From the NCBI RefSeq assembly GCF_036569345.1, contig NZ_DATCQT010000170.1, positions 1 through 64,000 of the forward strand: 64,000 nucleotides of DNA, given 5' to 3'. The notes below the pieces were generated by a model. It was not told where the DNA came from. It searched no databases and was given only the letters and a program-made list of their open reading frames with translations. The translations under genes were made by a program, and so were the position numbers. Positions 27,420 to 36,138 of the stretch are shown in pieces. Positions within the stretch are counted from its first letter, which is position 1. Each line of letters opens with the position of its first letter. The stretch comes from Clostridium_AD sp036569345. Lineage in GTDB: Bacteria; Bacillota; Clostridia; Clostridiales; Clostridiaceae.

Positions 27420-28043
27420 ATGTTCAATTTCAAACCAAAAGACAAGGTATTTTTCGAACTTTTTTCTAAGGGGGCCGATGTTTTTAATGATTCAGCAAAA
27501 GAACTACAATTCCTAATGAATGAACTTGATAATCCAACGGGGAGATTAGATAAATTAGTAAACCTTGAGCATGAAGGAGACGTAATAACTCATGAATTAA
27601 TTGAGTATACTAAAAAAATGTTTATAACTCCGCTAGATAGGGAGGACATATTCAATATAACAAAAGGAATAGACACTATTACTGATAATATCGAATCAAC
27701 AGCTAATTTATTCTACATGTATAATGTGACTACTGCTACACCAGAATCAATAGAACTTGTTGACAAACTTATAACTGTTACTTCTGTTCTTGTTAATGTT
27801 ATTTCAGAATTAAAATATCTTAGTAAAAGTACAATATTAGTAAAAAAAATAATTGAAGTAAACACTATAGAGAACGAAGCAGATTTGATCTATAGAAAGG
27901 CTATGAGAAAACTTTTTAAAAACCCAGAAGATATTCTAACTGTCTTGAAATGGAAAGACTTATACCAACATTTAGAGGATAGCATTGATGCTTGTGAAAC
28001 ACTTGCAAATGAAATTCGAGGAGTTGGCATGAAATATGCTTAA
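27420..28043 (+). CDS. DUF47/PhoU-like accessory protein of PiT transporter
   Basis: A 207-residue all-helical protein of the DUF47 (PhoU-like, TIGR00153) family. Typical segments are FNDSAKEL, LEHEGDVITHELIEY, TPLDREDIFNITKGID and NTIENEADLIYRKAM, which carry the acidic E/DxxxD motifs that bind metal clusters in PhoU folds. It overlaps the transporter gene by 8 bp, so the two are translationally coupled. DUF47 proteins are thought to regulate or assist PiT-type transporters. The ATG has AAGGAGG at ideal spacing. Confidence 0.92.
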   Translation: MFNFKPKDKVFFELFSKGADVFNDSAKELQFLMNELDNPTGRLDKLVNLEHEGDVITHELIEYTKKMFITPLDREDIFNITKGIDTITDNIESTANLFYMYNVTTATPESIELVDKLITVTSVLVNVISELKYLSKSTILVKKIIEVNTIENEADLIYRKAMRKLFKNPEDILTVLKWKDLYQHLEDSIDACETLANEIRGVGMKYA

Positions 28044-29034
28044 TTCTACCATTATAATAATTGTTATACTATTAGCGCTTAGCTTTGATTTTATAAACGG
28101 CTTTCACGATACGGCTAACTCTATTGCTACTTCAATTGGAACTAAAGTACTTACACCTATGAAGGCATTGTTAATGGCTGCTGCTTTAAATTTCCTTGGT
28201 GCTATGTTAAATACGGAGGTTGCGAAAACTATAGGAACAGGAATAATTAATAATGGTATAGCTACTCCCAAAATTATAGCTATAGCTCTAATAGGAGCCA
28301 TTACCTGGAACCTAATAACTTGGTATTTTGCTATACCTAGTTCCTCTTCCCATGCACTTATTGGTGGACTTTTAGGTGCTTCCATAACTTCACATAGACT
28401 TGATTTTTCTGTTGTCAATTGGAAAGGTTTTTTTGATAAAATAATAATTCCACTTATATCTTCACCAATATTTGGACTTATATTTGGATTTTTATTTATG
28501 TTTATACTTACATGGCTGTTTCATAAAGCAACACATAAAAAAGTCACTGGAGTATTTAAAAAATTACAAATTTGTTCTGCTGCTTTAATGTCATATAGTC
28601 ATGGTTCAAATGATGCTCAAAAATCTATGGGTGTTATAACTATGGCTCTAATTGCAGGAGGATTTTTAAATGGAAATAACTTTGATATACCATTGTGGGT
28701 GAAAATTGCCTGTGCATTAGCAATGGCATTAGGTACAATGACCGGTGGATGGAAAATAATAAAAACTATGGGTGTTAATATGATAAAACTAGAACCGATA
28801 GATGGATTTGCCGCTGAAACTGCAGCTGCACTTACTATTCAAGTTGCTACAGCACTAGGTGCACCAGTAAGTACTACTCACGTAATAAGTAGTGCAATAA
28901 TGGGTGTTGGGTCTTGTAAAAGGCTTACCGCCGTTAGATGGGGCCTTGCGAGAACTATACTTATGGCATGGGTTTTAACTATTCCTTGCAGCGCAATTAT
29001 AGCATCAATAATTTCGCTTGTGTTTTACAGATAA
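28036..29034 (+). CDS. pit: PiT-family inorganic phosphate transporter
   Basis: A 332-residue integral membrane protein with the two inverted PiT signature halves: FDFINGFHDTANSIAT near the N-terminus and YSHGSNDAQKSMGVI in the middle. A GAPVSTTHVISSAIMG segment lies near the end. It carries out H+ or Na+ coupled uptake of phosphate (or metal-phosphate). Its size is at the short end for bacterial PiT proteins, as usual for the form paired with DUF47. It overlaps the preceding gene by 8 bp. The PhoP-box-like repeats upstream suggest induction in low phosphate, although sulfate or other substrates cannot be excluded by sequence. Confidence 0.93.
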   Translation: MLNSTIIIIVILLALSFDFINGFHDTANSIATSIGTKVLTPMKALLMAAALNFLGAMLNTEVAKTIGTGIINNGIATPKIIAIALIGAITWNLITWYFAIPSSSSHALIGGLLGASITSHRLDFSVVNWKGFFDKIIIPLISSPIFGLIFGFLFMFILTWLFHKATHKKVTGVFKKLQICSAALMSYSHGSNDAQKSMGVITMALIAGGFLNGNNFDIPLWVKIACALAMALGTMTGGWKIIKTMGVNMIKLEPIDGFAAETAAALTIQVATALGAPVSTTHVISSAIMGVGSCKRLTAVRWGLARTILMAWVLTIPCSAIIASIISLVFYR

Positions 29035-29079
29035 ATAGATAAAACTTTGTTTTTATCTTTACGATTTTAATTAAAAAGA

Positions 29080-29140
29080 AATCAACCCTCATCTCCATGT
29101 TTCCCTGTGTATAGAAGGAAATATGAGATGGGGGTTGATT
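29080..29140. terminator. bidirectional terminator between pit and the secreted protein gene
   Basis: Long arms AATCAACCCTCATCTC and GAGATGGGGGTTGATT flank a ~29-base loop between two convergent genes. Confidence 0.8.
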
Positions 29141-29160
29141 AATTTAATTGTTCTATATAC

Positions 29161-30219
29161 TTATTTAACTGGTATTGTTACTGTAACACGATTCGCATAG
29201 GCACTTTTAATTGCACCTAAGAAATCTCCATGAGCATCACTAAGTGACATAGTAGCACCTGTTACAACATCTGCAAGACCAGCCTTTTCTGTAGCAGTAA
29301 GTTTATTATATTTAGCAAGATCTGTTACATTTGTTGTTGTAGCTTTTATTGGACGACCAGCTGTAGTTGTATATTTTGCAAACCAAGCGTCTAATTCAGC
29401 GACAGTTTTACCAACAAAGAATTTTTGGTAGAAATTCATTTGCTTGTACCACTCATTAGTTGCATTCATTCCATAAGCATCTCCACGTTGACGTTTAGTT
29501 TTCCATGCACTTACTTCAGCAGTTGCTTTATCCAATGTATTTTTAGGTCCCACCGTAACTACTCCTGTAACAGGATCAGTTATATTATATCCAGGAGTAC
29601 CAGGCCATCCTGAAAACTCTGGCATTGATGCCCCATCATAATTTGGAGTGGCAACTTCATAGGCATCTAAATATGCATTTAGGATTCTTCCATTCGCATC
29701 AAAGCTAACATCCGCCATAGCAGTGGTAATACTGTAAACTGGCATACCTGTGGTATCAGCTCCAGGACCATTTCTAAATACTGTAGTATTTCCTAATCCT
29801 TCAGAAATCTTTACAGATGTAGGAGTTACTACTACTGGTGGTGTCACAACTGGAGTTTTTAGTGCTGCTAATTGTACATTTATTCTTGACAAAGTACCTC
29901 TACCTGCTACTCCATCCATATTAATACCATATTTCCATTGAAAGTTCTTTACGGCTGCCTCAGTAGCTTTCCCAAAGACACCATCAGCTGTAAGATTGTA
30001 TGCACGAATTGCGTTAAGTGCAACTTGTAATCGTTTAACATCACTACTGTTTGAGCCGTATGTAACTGCCCAAGTTGTGCTTAATGGAGCCACAGACATT
30101 GTTTGTGCTGAAACAACACCCACACCACCTAAATTACCCAGTCCTGAACTCCCTGCAGCAAATGAAAGTGTCATTGCCACTGTTAATGCATAAGCAACCG
30201 TTGTTAATGTTTTTTTCAT
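29161..30219 (-). CDS. secreted peptidoglycan-binding protein with FMN-binding-like C-terminal domain
   Basis: A 352-residue exported protein. Residues 1-39 form a classical signal peptide (KK, hydrophobic core, cleavage near VSAQ). A PG_binding_1 domain follows (about 50-115: SSDVKRLQVALNAIR, GVFGKATEAAVKNFQWKYG). The C-terminal ~200 residues resemble clostridial extracellular FMN-binding-type proteins, with a pattern of MPEFSGWPGTPGYN and AEVSAWKTKRQRGDAYGMN. Near the end, DVVTGATMS fits the ApbE flavinylation signature (D-x-x-[ST]-G-A-T-x-[ST]). If so, FMN would be covalently linked to the Thr, making an extracytoplasmic electron carrier anchored in the wall. The signal peptide and PG-binding domain are clear; the flavin domain is a homology-based inference. 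Confidence 0.75.
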   Translation of the reverse strand: MKKTLTTVAYALTVAMTLSFAAGSSGLGNLGGVGVVSAQTMSVAPLSTTWAVTYGSNSSDVKRLQVALNAIRAYNLTADGVFGKATEAAVKNFQWKYGINMDGVAGRGTLSRINVQLAALKTPVVTPPVVVTPTSVKISEGLGNTTVFRNGPGADTTGMPVYSITTAMADVSFDANGRILNAYLDAYEVATPNYDGASMPEFSGWPGTPGYNITDPVTGVVTVGPKNTLDKATAEVSAWKTKRQRGDAYGMNATNEWYKQMNFYQKFFVGKTVAELDAWFAKYTTTAGRPIKATTTNVTDLAKYNKLTATEKAGLADVVTGATMSLSDAHGDFLGAIKSAYANRVTVTIPVK

Positions 30220-30345
30220 TATTTTTCCCCCTTTAATATGTTTTTAAAAGTAAAAATATATTGTTGTAAGATTAAGAACTAACAACTTAGTTTGTTAATT
30301 ATCAAACCATAAAAAAATATTTGTTTCCTAAAATCTTACATCTTT

Positions 30346-30374
30346 ATTATACAAAAAAATAATGGTAAATACAA
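30346..30374 (-). promoter_or_regulatory. sigma-A promoter of the secreted protein gene
   Basis: On the minus strand TTGTAT, a 17-bp spacer and TATAAT, about 130 bases before the start codon. The rest of the 30,220-30,688 gap is AT-rich with no other recognisable element. Confidence 0.6.
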
Positions 30375-30688
30375 GTATATTTGTTATATTCTTTTGAAAA
30401 AGATTGTTTATTTAAAATATTCTCATAATTTCTTTAATATTTTTCATTATAAATACATTTATTCTATATTGTGTATATATATTTAATTAATTCCATCTAG
30501 ATTCAGAATTAATAAGACTTATTCTATTGAACGTTTTAGATTTATGGATTTAGTAAAAGGTTTCAGCTCAATATTAAGAACATTAAAACCCTTAAATTTA
30601 TTACACTGACCGTTATAAATAAAATCGGATTTTTTTAACGCTAGTTTGATAAATATAGCATTAATATTGTCGATAAACAATTAACAAA

Positions 30689-31348
30689 CTATCTACTTCT
30701 ATTTTTACTTCGGCGTGTAAAGTCATCCTCAATCTCTGCTTTCCAACTCTTTGTAATTGCTCTACTTGCACGAAGTTCAGATACAACATGACTAACTGCA
30801 TCATAATTCAATCTCGTGCCCTCTCCATCAGCATTATAATTGGCTGCTCTGTCTGAGCTAATACCAACTTTTGCTGCTGTTGAAATAGCGTCAATATTAG
30901 CTCCTATGAAAATGAATTCCCATCCGTATTTTTCTTTCTGCCATTCAACCATTTTTTTTATTTTTTCATAATTGTACTCTTTGCTAGCATTTTCCATTCC
31001 ATCAGTAGTGATTACGAACATCACCTTATCTGCACGCTCTTGCTCACTAGTATTTCTCTGTACATTCCCAATCTTATTAATCGTCTTTCCAATAGCATCC
31101 AAAAGTGCAGTGCACCCACAAACAAAATATTCTTTTTCTGTCATAGGACGAATACCTTTAACATTTATTCTGTCATGTAATAATTCATAATTGTCATCGA
31201 AAAGCACTGTGGTGATAATTGCGTCTCCTGGCTCTTCCCTTTGTTTTTTGAGTAATGAATTGTAGCCTCCTATAGTGTCCCTCTCAAGTCCTGACATAGA
31301 ACCGCTCCTATCAAGTATAAATACCAATTCCGTTAAATTTGTTTTCAT
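30689..31348 (-). CDS. vWA-domain protein
   Basis: A 219-residue single von Willebrand A domain with an intact MIDAS metal site: ILDRSGSMSG (DxSxS) at the N-terminus, a Thr in CGCTALLDAI and an Asp in VITTDGMEN. There is no signal peptide or membrane segment, so it is cytosolic. The C-terminal tail is basic (TRRSKNRSR). It lies 74 bases downstream of the macrodomain protein in the same orientation, so the two are probably co-transcribed. Stand-alone cytosolic vWA proteins commonly act as metal-dependent scaffolds with AAA+ or stress (TerY-like) partners; the partner here is unknown. Confidence 0.85.
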   Translation of the reverse strand: MKTNLTELVFILDRSGSMSGLERDTIGGYNSLLKKQREEPGDAIITTVLFDDNYELLHDRINVKGIRPMTEKEYFVCGCTALLDAIGKTINKIGNVQRNTSEQERADKVMFVITTDGMENASKEYNYEKIKKMVEWQKEKYGWEFIFIGANIDAISTAAKVGISSDRAANYNADGEGTRLNYDAVSHVVSELRASRAITKSWKAEIEDDFTRRSKNRSR

Positions 31349-31422
31349 CTTGTTAACCCCCTTACTTAATAATTAAAGGATAACAAAATTACGATTCTAA
31401 TTGGTCGCTTTCAAAGCGACAA

Positions 31423-32445
31423 TTATACGCCAAGTAGAACTTGCTCAAAGGCAAACAATGCCTCATTTATCTCGTAGATGTTGTAATTGCCTTCTTCTAT
31501 GAAATACTCAATAATTACATCAAATTTATTGCTGTGAGACAATGTGTATCCAGCTTTATTTAGCAAATCACGTGTTTCATCCAAACTCAACCTAATAGCT
31601 ATGGCAAAGGCTATTGATGTAACTTTACTAGGGTTGTAGCCTTTACAACTTCGGATTTTAGAAAACAACTTTCGGTCTATATTTGCCTTCTTATAAGTTT
31701 CAACATCTGTCATTCCTTTTTCATCAATAAGCCTCAACAACATTTTTGAAAAAGATTCATCGAGTTGACTTATTACCTCCTCAAGACTACGTTTTCCATT
31801 TATTTGTGGCAGAGGATCACAAACATCACCTTCTAAATAATTCTCATGAATATCTTCAAATTGATGATATTCGTAAGGCTCTATATTCCTTTGGCGTTCG
31901 CTATGTTGGTGCTCCTCAACATAGTTATCATCAATATATTTTTCAATTGCAGAAAAAAGTTTTCCACTCAAAACAAAGGCTTTCTTATCATAGACTACTA
32001 GATAAACCGTCATCTCATGGTTTATTAGAAATTCGCCTATTGCAGAAATTGCTATCTGTAATGCCTTATCTTTCGGGTAGCCATAGATTCCGGATGATAT
32101 CAACGGGAAGGCGATAGATTTGCACTTATATTTCAAAGCAAGTTTTAGTGAATTAATGTAACAATTATGTAGCGAATTTGCCTCACCCGAGTTACCACCG
32201 TCCCATATAGGACCAACTGTATGAATAATGTACTTTGCTGGAAGGCTATAACCACTTGTGATGACTGCTTGACCAACATTGCACTTTCCGAGTGCATCGC
32301 ATTCCTCTTGAAGCTTTTCAGCCCCGGCGCCAGAGAATATTGCTCCACATACTCCACCCCCCATTTTTAGTGCCGTATTTGCAGCATTTACAATTATATC
32401 TATTTTCATTTTTGTTATATCATTTCGGATTATTATCATGGGCAT
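31423..32445 (-). CDS. macrodomain protein with helical C-terminal domain
   Basis: A protein of about 340 residues. The N-terminal macrodomain (about 1-170) has the ADP-ribose-binding features RNDITKMKIDIIVNAAN, the glycine-rich GGGVCGAIFSGAG and SSGIYGYPKDKA. Such domains hydrolyse or bind ADP-ribose, O-acetyl-ADP-ribose or ADP-ribosyl proteins. A linker leads to a helical C-terminal domain (about 225-340: FSKMLLRLIDEKGMTDVETY, then IRLSLDETRDLLNKAGY) resembling helix-turn-helix proteins of the XRE-like fold. The upstream ATG at 32,490 is possible, but the ATG at 32,445 follows GGGAG and starts at the conserved IIIRND strand. It is paired with the vWA gene downstream. Confidence 0.85.
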   Translation of the reverse strand: MPMIIIRNDITKMKIDIIVNAANTALKMGGGVCGAIFSGAGAEKLQEECDALGKCNVGQAVITSGYSLPAKYIIHTVGPIWDGGNSGEANSLHNCYINSLKLALKYKCKSIAFPLISSGIYGYPKDKALQIAISAIGEFLINHEMTVYLVVYDKKAFVLSGKLFSAIEKYIDDNYVEEHQHSERQRNIEPYEYHQFEDIHENYLEGDVCDPLPQINGKRSLEEVISQLDESFSKMLLRLIDEKGMTDVETYKKANIDRKLFSKIRSCKGYNPSKVTSIAFAIAIRLSLDETRDLLNKAGYTLSHSNKFDVIIEYFIEEGNYNIYEINEALFAFEQVLLGV

Positions 32446-32690
32446 ATTAGCTTTTCTCCCTTCAAGAAATTTCTTGCTGTATCTCTTCATTTATTTAATT
32501 TAATTACTCACCATTTATTATAATAATTCTATATACATTTATAATTATCCTTTTAAATCTACACAAAAATCAGAACTCCAAAATTACTCTTAGAGTATAT
32601 TAACTAATCTTTAATTTTATAGGATTGATTTAATTACACTTCTTTCAAACTGATACACTCAATATATTCAACAATTATCAAAATAAAAAA

Positions 32691-32708
32691 AAGTGCTTTC
32701 CAGCACTT
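32691..32708 (-). terminator. terminator downstream of the CCG-domain gene
   Basis: Stem AAGTGCT / AGCACTT with a 4-base loop, followed on the minus strand by T8. It lies 300 bases beyond the CCG-protein stop; the intervening 32,710-33,000 stretch holds no recognisable gene. Confidence 0.8.
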
Positions 32709-33006
32709 CTTAATTTTCTTATTAAACTGTTTGATTGTAATCCGTAATATTATACATTTATATGCCGAAGTAACACTACTACTATGTTCTCCCATTTATA
32801 AAAACCTGTTATTAAAGGAAATATAGCTTTGCCATCAACAGTAGAATATATTATGTCTCAAAATATTTTAACGCTATGCACATATACCGTCAGGAAAATG
32901 ATTTCAAAAAGCTGAGAGTATTTCCAAGTCAAACTATGGCTAATTGTGTTATAAGATGTGCTAATTTTTTAGCCTTCCAGTGATGTCTTTACGATTATTT
33001 CAAATT

Positions 33007-33660
33007 TTAATGTGCCTCAATAAAGTCTTCCATCTGTTTGTGCCAACCCTGAGTTTCATAATTATCTATTAGTGTATCTTCTCTAAACAATAAATCAATA
33101 ATAAATCGTGGTTTTTTGCCCCCAATATGCATAGATTTGACACAGGAAACACAAGAAACCACAACTTCCTCACAAGGCATTTGTTGTGCACGTTTTTTCA
33201 TCAGTTCATTGACCTGTTCTACCGGCAGATTCCCATAAAAATGGTCTCCGCAACAAATTGCTTTGGTTCGTGTTAACTCAGGCTCAATAACCCTTATATT
33301 CATCCTTGCTAATAATTTACGGATGGCATTCTGGTAACTCTCATCTGTGCGGCTGTAGCAAGTATCTTGTATAGCCATTTCTATGCCCTTATAGTCAGGG
33401 AAATTAAAAGTTTCACTATCGGCCAATACCTCCCAAAATAATACCGTTGCGATCCCTTCGTATAATTCTCTATAACTTTTGTCACAGGCTGAACATACTG
33501 TAATTACCCGTGTGCCGTGCTCCAATTTAGAATCGTGAAAGCAACAAGTCAAAAGTGTAGGCATTTCGCCAAACTCTGAGACTATAAGCGTTTTAAGTTT
33601 ATCTACAAGCTCCGGTTTGTACAACATTAAAGTGCAACCTGGTGCAAATACTTGATTCAT
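33007..33660 (-). CDS. CCG-domain Cys-rich protein (HdrB/GlpC-like Fe-S or redox protein)
   Basis: A 217-residue protein with the paired Cys-rich (CCG) motifs: FAPGCTL, LLTCCFHDSK, TVCSACDKSY in the first half and QDTCYSR, AICCGDHFYGN, SCVSCVKSM in the second. This is the layout of the CCG domains of heterodisulfide reductase subunit B, succinate:quinone reductase E and GlpC, which bind non-cubane Fe-S clusters or catalyse disulfide chemistry. Here it stands alone, without an HdrA or HdrC partner. It may serve as a redox partner for a nearby pathway or for a distant oxidoreductase. It starts at an ATG with GGGAGG. Confidence 0.75.
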   Translation of the reverse strand: MNQVFAPGCTLMLYKPELVDKLKTLIVSEFGEMPTLLTCCFHDSKLEHGTRVITVCSACDKSYRELYEGIATVLFWEVLADSETFNFPDYKGIEMAIQDTCYSRTDESYQNAIRKLLARMNIRVIEPELTRTKAICCGDHFYGNLPVEQVNELMKKRAQQMPCEEVVVSCVSCVKSMHIGGKKPRFIIDLLFREDTLIDNYETQGWHKQMEDFIEAH

Positions 33661-33889
33661 AATTTTGTCCTCCCTTAGTGTTTATGTGTAGCTTGTACCT
33701 TTACATTTATATCATACTTAATAATTAACTTATTACCCTTTTGAAAGAAGTATTAATCCCTTTGCTATAAGAAGAAAAATTTTTCTATTTGATGATACTA
33801 ATGTGTAAATGACCTTAATTTGTTTAAATTACTATCACCATAGGTAAATATTACTAATGAATGTTAAATAAATGAGAAAGATTGAAAAT

Positions 33890-33931
33890 AAGCAGTAGAT
33901 AACTATCAATTTGATTAGTTATTTACCGCTT
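33890..33931 (-). terminator. terminator of the SSS transporter gene
   Basis: Imperfect arms AAGCAGTAGATAACTAT and ATTAGTTATTTACCGCTT, with a T-rich tail on the minus strand, about 90 bases beyond the transporter stop. No gene was found in the rest of the 33,661-34,020 gap. Confidence 0.7.
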
Positions 33932-34020
33932 ACTTATCTAAAAACAAGTTTTTTCTCAATTATATTATTATGCATTAAAGCAACTATGATAATTTAACCC
34001 TTATATGCATGCCAATATGC

Positions 34021-35694
34021 TTATGACATGTCTTTAAAGAATTCTTCATTATTATCACATGGCTTATCAGCAATTGCCCCTAACAATTTTGCCGATGGAG
34101 GTGGTGCTAAATAAGTACCTATGATAAGACCGACCATCCCTGCAAGTACACCAATAACACAATATCCCAATAAAGTACTAGCTAATGCACCCTTTCCAAA
34201 TATCCAGTCAAATACAGGCATATTATAAGAAAATTTCCATACCTTGTATTCTAAAATGAAAAATATAAAAGTGCCTAATGCTCCACATATTCCACCTGTC
34301 ATTACACCTCTAAGGTTAGCACGTTTCCAAAACATAGAATATAACATAATGGCAACTGCAGCACTTAATAATCCTGATGATAAGAAGTAAGCATCATTAA
34401 GTGAAGACCCAAATGACGGAATGTTATAAAGCCAAGCCAATCCCATATTTAAAATTATAATTAACACTGTAATAATACGAGACCATTTTATAATTTTCTC
34501 ATCACTCCAATTTCTTTTCTTATAAATCAGAGGTTGTAAAACATCGTAAGACAAATTCATAGAACAAACATTACTATAATTTGCTACTGTTGACATACTA
34601 TGTGCTGAGAGAAGAAAGATTAAAAAAGACTTAAGCAATGGAGACATATAGTTATTAATATAAACTGATATTAAATCATAACCACCTTTATCTCCCAAAG
34701 CAACTGCAGCAGCTAAAACTCCATGATTCAATACTGGCTTAAAAATTATAAGTCCAAATAACCCTATAAGTGAGGAAGGAATTACTATTACAAATGCATT
34801 GAAAAATAAGCTATATATACCTCCCTTAATAGCAGCCTTTGTAGAAATAGCAGACTGAGCTTTTAACCAAAAATCTTCTGCCCCACCCCATCCTGGAAGG
34901 AGTCCAAACATAACAACTAGTGGTAATGCTATTGAAGTGTATCCAAAAAGACTTGTTGCTGGCTTTACAGAATTATATGGATATCCAGCACCATTAATTA
35001 CATTTTGATGACCCAACATTGTCCATATTGTTGTGCCGTTACCACTTGCAATTCCTCTAGCTGCAGAGTACATTGAAATTACAACCACAAGTAGAATAGT
35101 TGCTCCCATGAAAAACTGAAGTATATTTGCGTTTATTACAGATCTAAAACCACCTAAACACAGATATATAGCGATAGGTACCGCATAAATTACAATCATC
35201 CAAAATACGGAAATATGTAATGCTGGCGCCATTATAAGTGATGCAGCATACAACTCAGCAGCGGACCAAATTGTATAAGAGAAAATATTTATGAATGCTG
35301 AAAAAACACGTGCAGACATACCAAAACGATTTTGCAACATTTGGCATTGAGAAATAGCTTTGATTCTCCTTATAAAAGGTACCATACAAATTTGAATAAC
35401 CATTGATAACAACCATGGAATAGCCACAAGCCATAAGCCCGCCAAACCTTGATCATAAGTTGCCCATGTCATCCAGGTAATCATACCTATTAACATCCAA
35501 CCAGATGCAATAGACATACCTACCATATATGCAGGCTGACTACGACCAGTAATCCAGTAATCGTTACTTTCAGCCTCGGCATTTTTACTTTTTTTCTGTT
35601 GAATATAAGCCCTAGAACCTAAATAAATACAAAAGCCTAAATAAACAAACAAAACTAACCAAGACCATATTGGATTAACATTTCCATATTTCAT
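34021..35694 (-). CDS. sodium:solute symporter (SSS family), likely choline uptake
   Basis: A 557-residue integral membrane protein with about thirteen predicted membrane segments and the SSS signature features GMSIASGWMLIGMITW near TM2 and SAHSMSTVANYSNVCSM. SSS proteins couple Na+ to uptake of proline, pantothenate, choline and similar solutes. Its upstream region is a ~190-bp near copy of those before the choline BMC operon and the DMT transporter operon (repeat at 35,774-35,962), so it is likely in the same regulon. Choline is therefore the favoured substrate. The C-terminal tail (NNEEFFKDMS) is cytosolic. ATG with GGAGG. Confidence 0.82.
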   Translation of the reverse strand: MKYGNVNPIWSWLVLFVYLGFCIYLGSRAYIQQKKSKNAEAESNDYWITGRSQPAYMVGMSIASGWMLIGMITWMTWATYDQGLAGLWLVAIPWLLSMVIQICMVPFIRRIKAISQCQMLQNRFGMSARVFSAFINIFSYTIWSAAELYAASLIMAPALHISVFWMIVIYAVPIAIYLCLGGFRSVINANILQFFMGATILLVVVISMYSAARGIASGNGTTIWTMLGHQNVINGAGYPYNSVKPATSLFGYTSIALPLVVMFGLLPGWGGAEDFWLKAQSAISTKAAIKGGIYSLFFNAFVIVIPSSLIGLFGLIIFKPVLNHGVLAAAVALGDKGGYDLISVYINNYMSPLLKSFLIFLLSAHSMSTVANYSNVCSMNLSYDVLQPLIYKKRNWSDEKIIKWSRIITVLIIILNMGLAWLYNIPSFGSSLNDAYFLSSGLLSAAVAIMLYSMFWKRANLRGVMTGGICGALGTFIFFILEYKVWKFSYNMPVFDWIFGKGALASTLLGYCVIGVLAGMVGLIIGTYLAPPPSAKLLGAIADKPCDNNEEFFKDMS

Positions 35695-35773
35695 AATCCT
35701 TCACTACCTCCCTGTAAAATCTTTAGTTAATAGTTATTTCGATTATGGCACTCTACTAAACAAAACAATATAA

Positions 35774-35962
35774 ACCGTTTTCATTAACAATATATTGCCG
35801 CCTGGAACTACTATTTCACTCTATGTTAATTGTAACTGAATAAGAGATTTTTTTATGGCATAAATTTCAGTGTTTTACTGCATTATATCCGCTAGCTTTT
35901 TGAAGTTTTTGTACTATCAGTACTTTATTGCACTAATAGTATTAAATATTATTTTTTAATCA
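35774..35962 (-). promoter_or_regulatory. shared cut-regulon control region, copy A (SSS transporter)
   Basis: It is nearly collinear with 56,234-56,423 and 58,100-58,292. Read on the minus strand it carries TTAGTGCAA and ATAGTACAA boxes whose cores (TTGCAC at 35,928 and TTGTAC at 35,909 on the plus strand) are 19 bp apart, then a TTTATGCCAT segment, then GAAAACGGTTT (cre-like) nearest the gene. The boxes are plausible sites for an AraC-type regulator such as that at 40,083. Confidence 0.75.
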
Positions 35963-36033
35963 ATACATTATAAGAGAAAATTAATTCTCTTAGGTACCTA
36001 TTAGATTATAAGCATGTTGTGTGAACTGAAAAA

Positions 36034-36063
36034 GAGGCCATGCCGTGTTTCAGGCATGACCTC
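36034..36063 (-). terminator. terminator of the choline-kinase-like gene
   Basis: Stem GAGGCCATGCC / GGCATGACCTC (one mismatch), followed by TCTTTTT on the minus strand, about 75 bases past the gene's stop. Confidence 0.85.
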
Positions 36064-36138
36064 CGGATTTTGAAATTTTATATGTAGAATTCTCAATTCA
36101 CATCAAAACACACCTTCTCCACCAACCGTTATGGATCC

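Noticed and set aside
32720..33000. Possible small gene between the macrodomain and CCG-protein regions
   Set aside because: No frame longer than about 20 codons has a start with a ribosome-binding site or any similarity.
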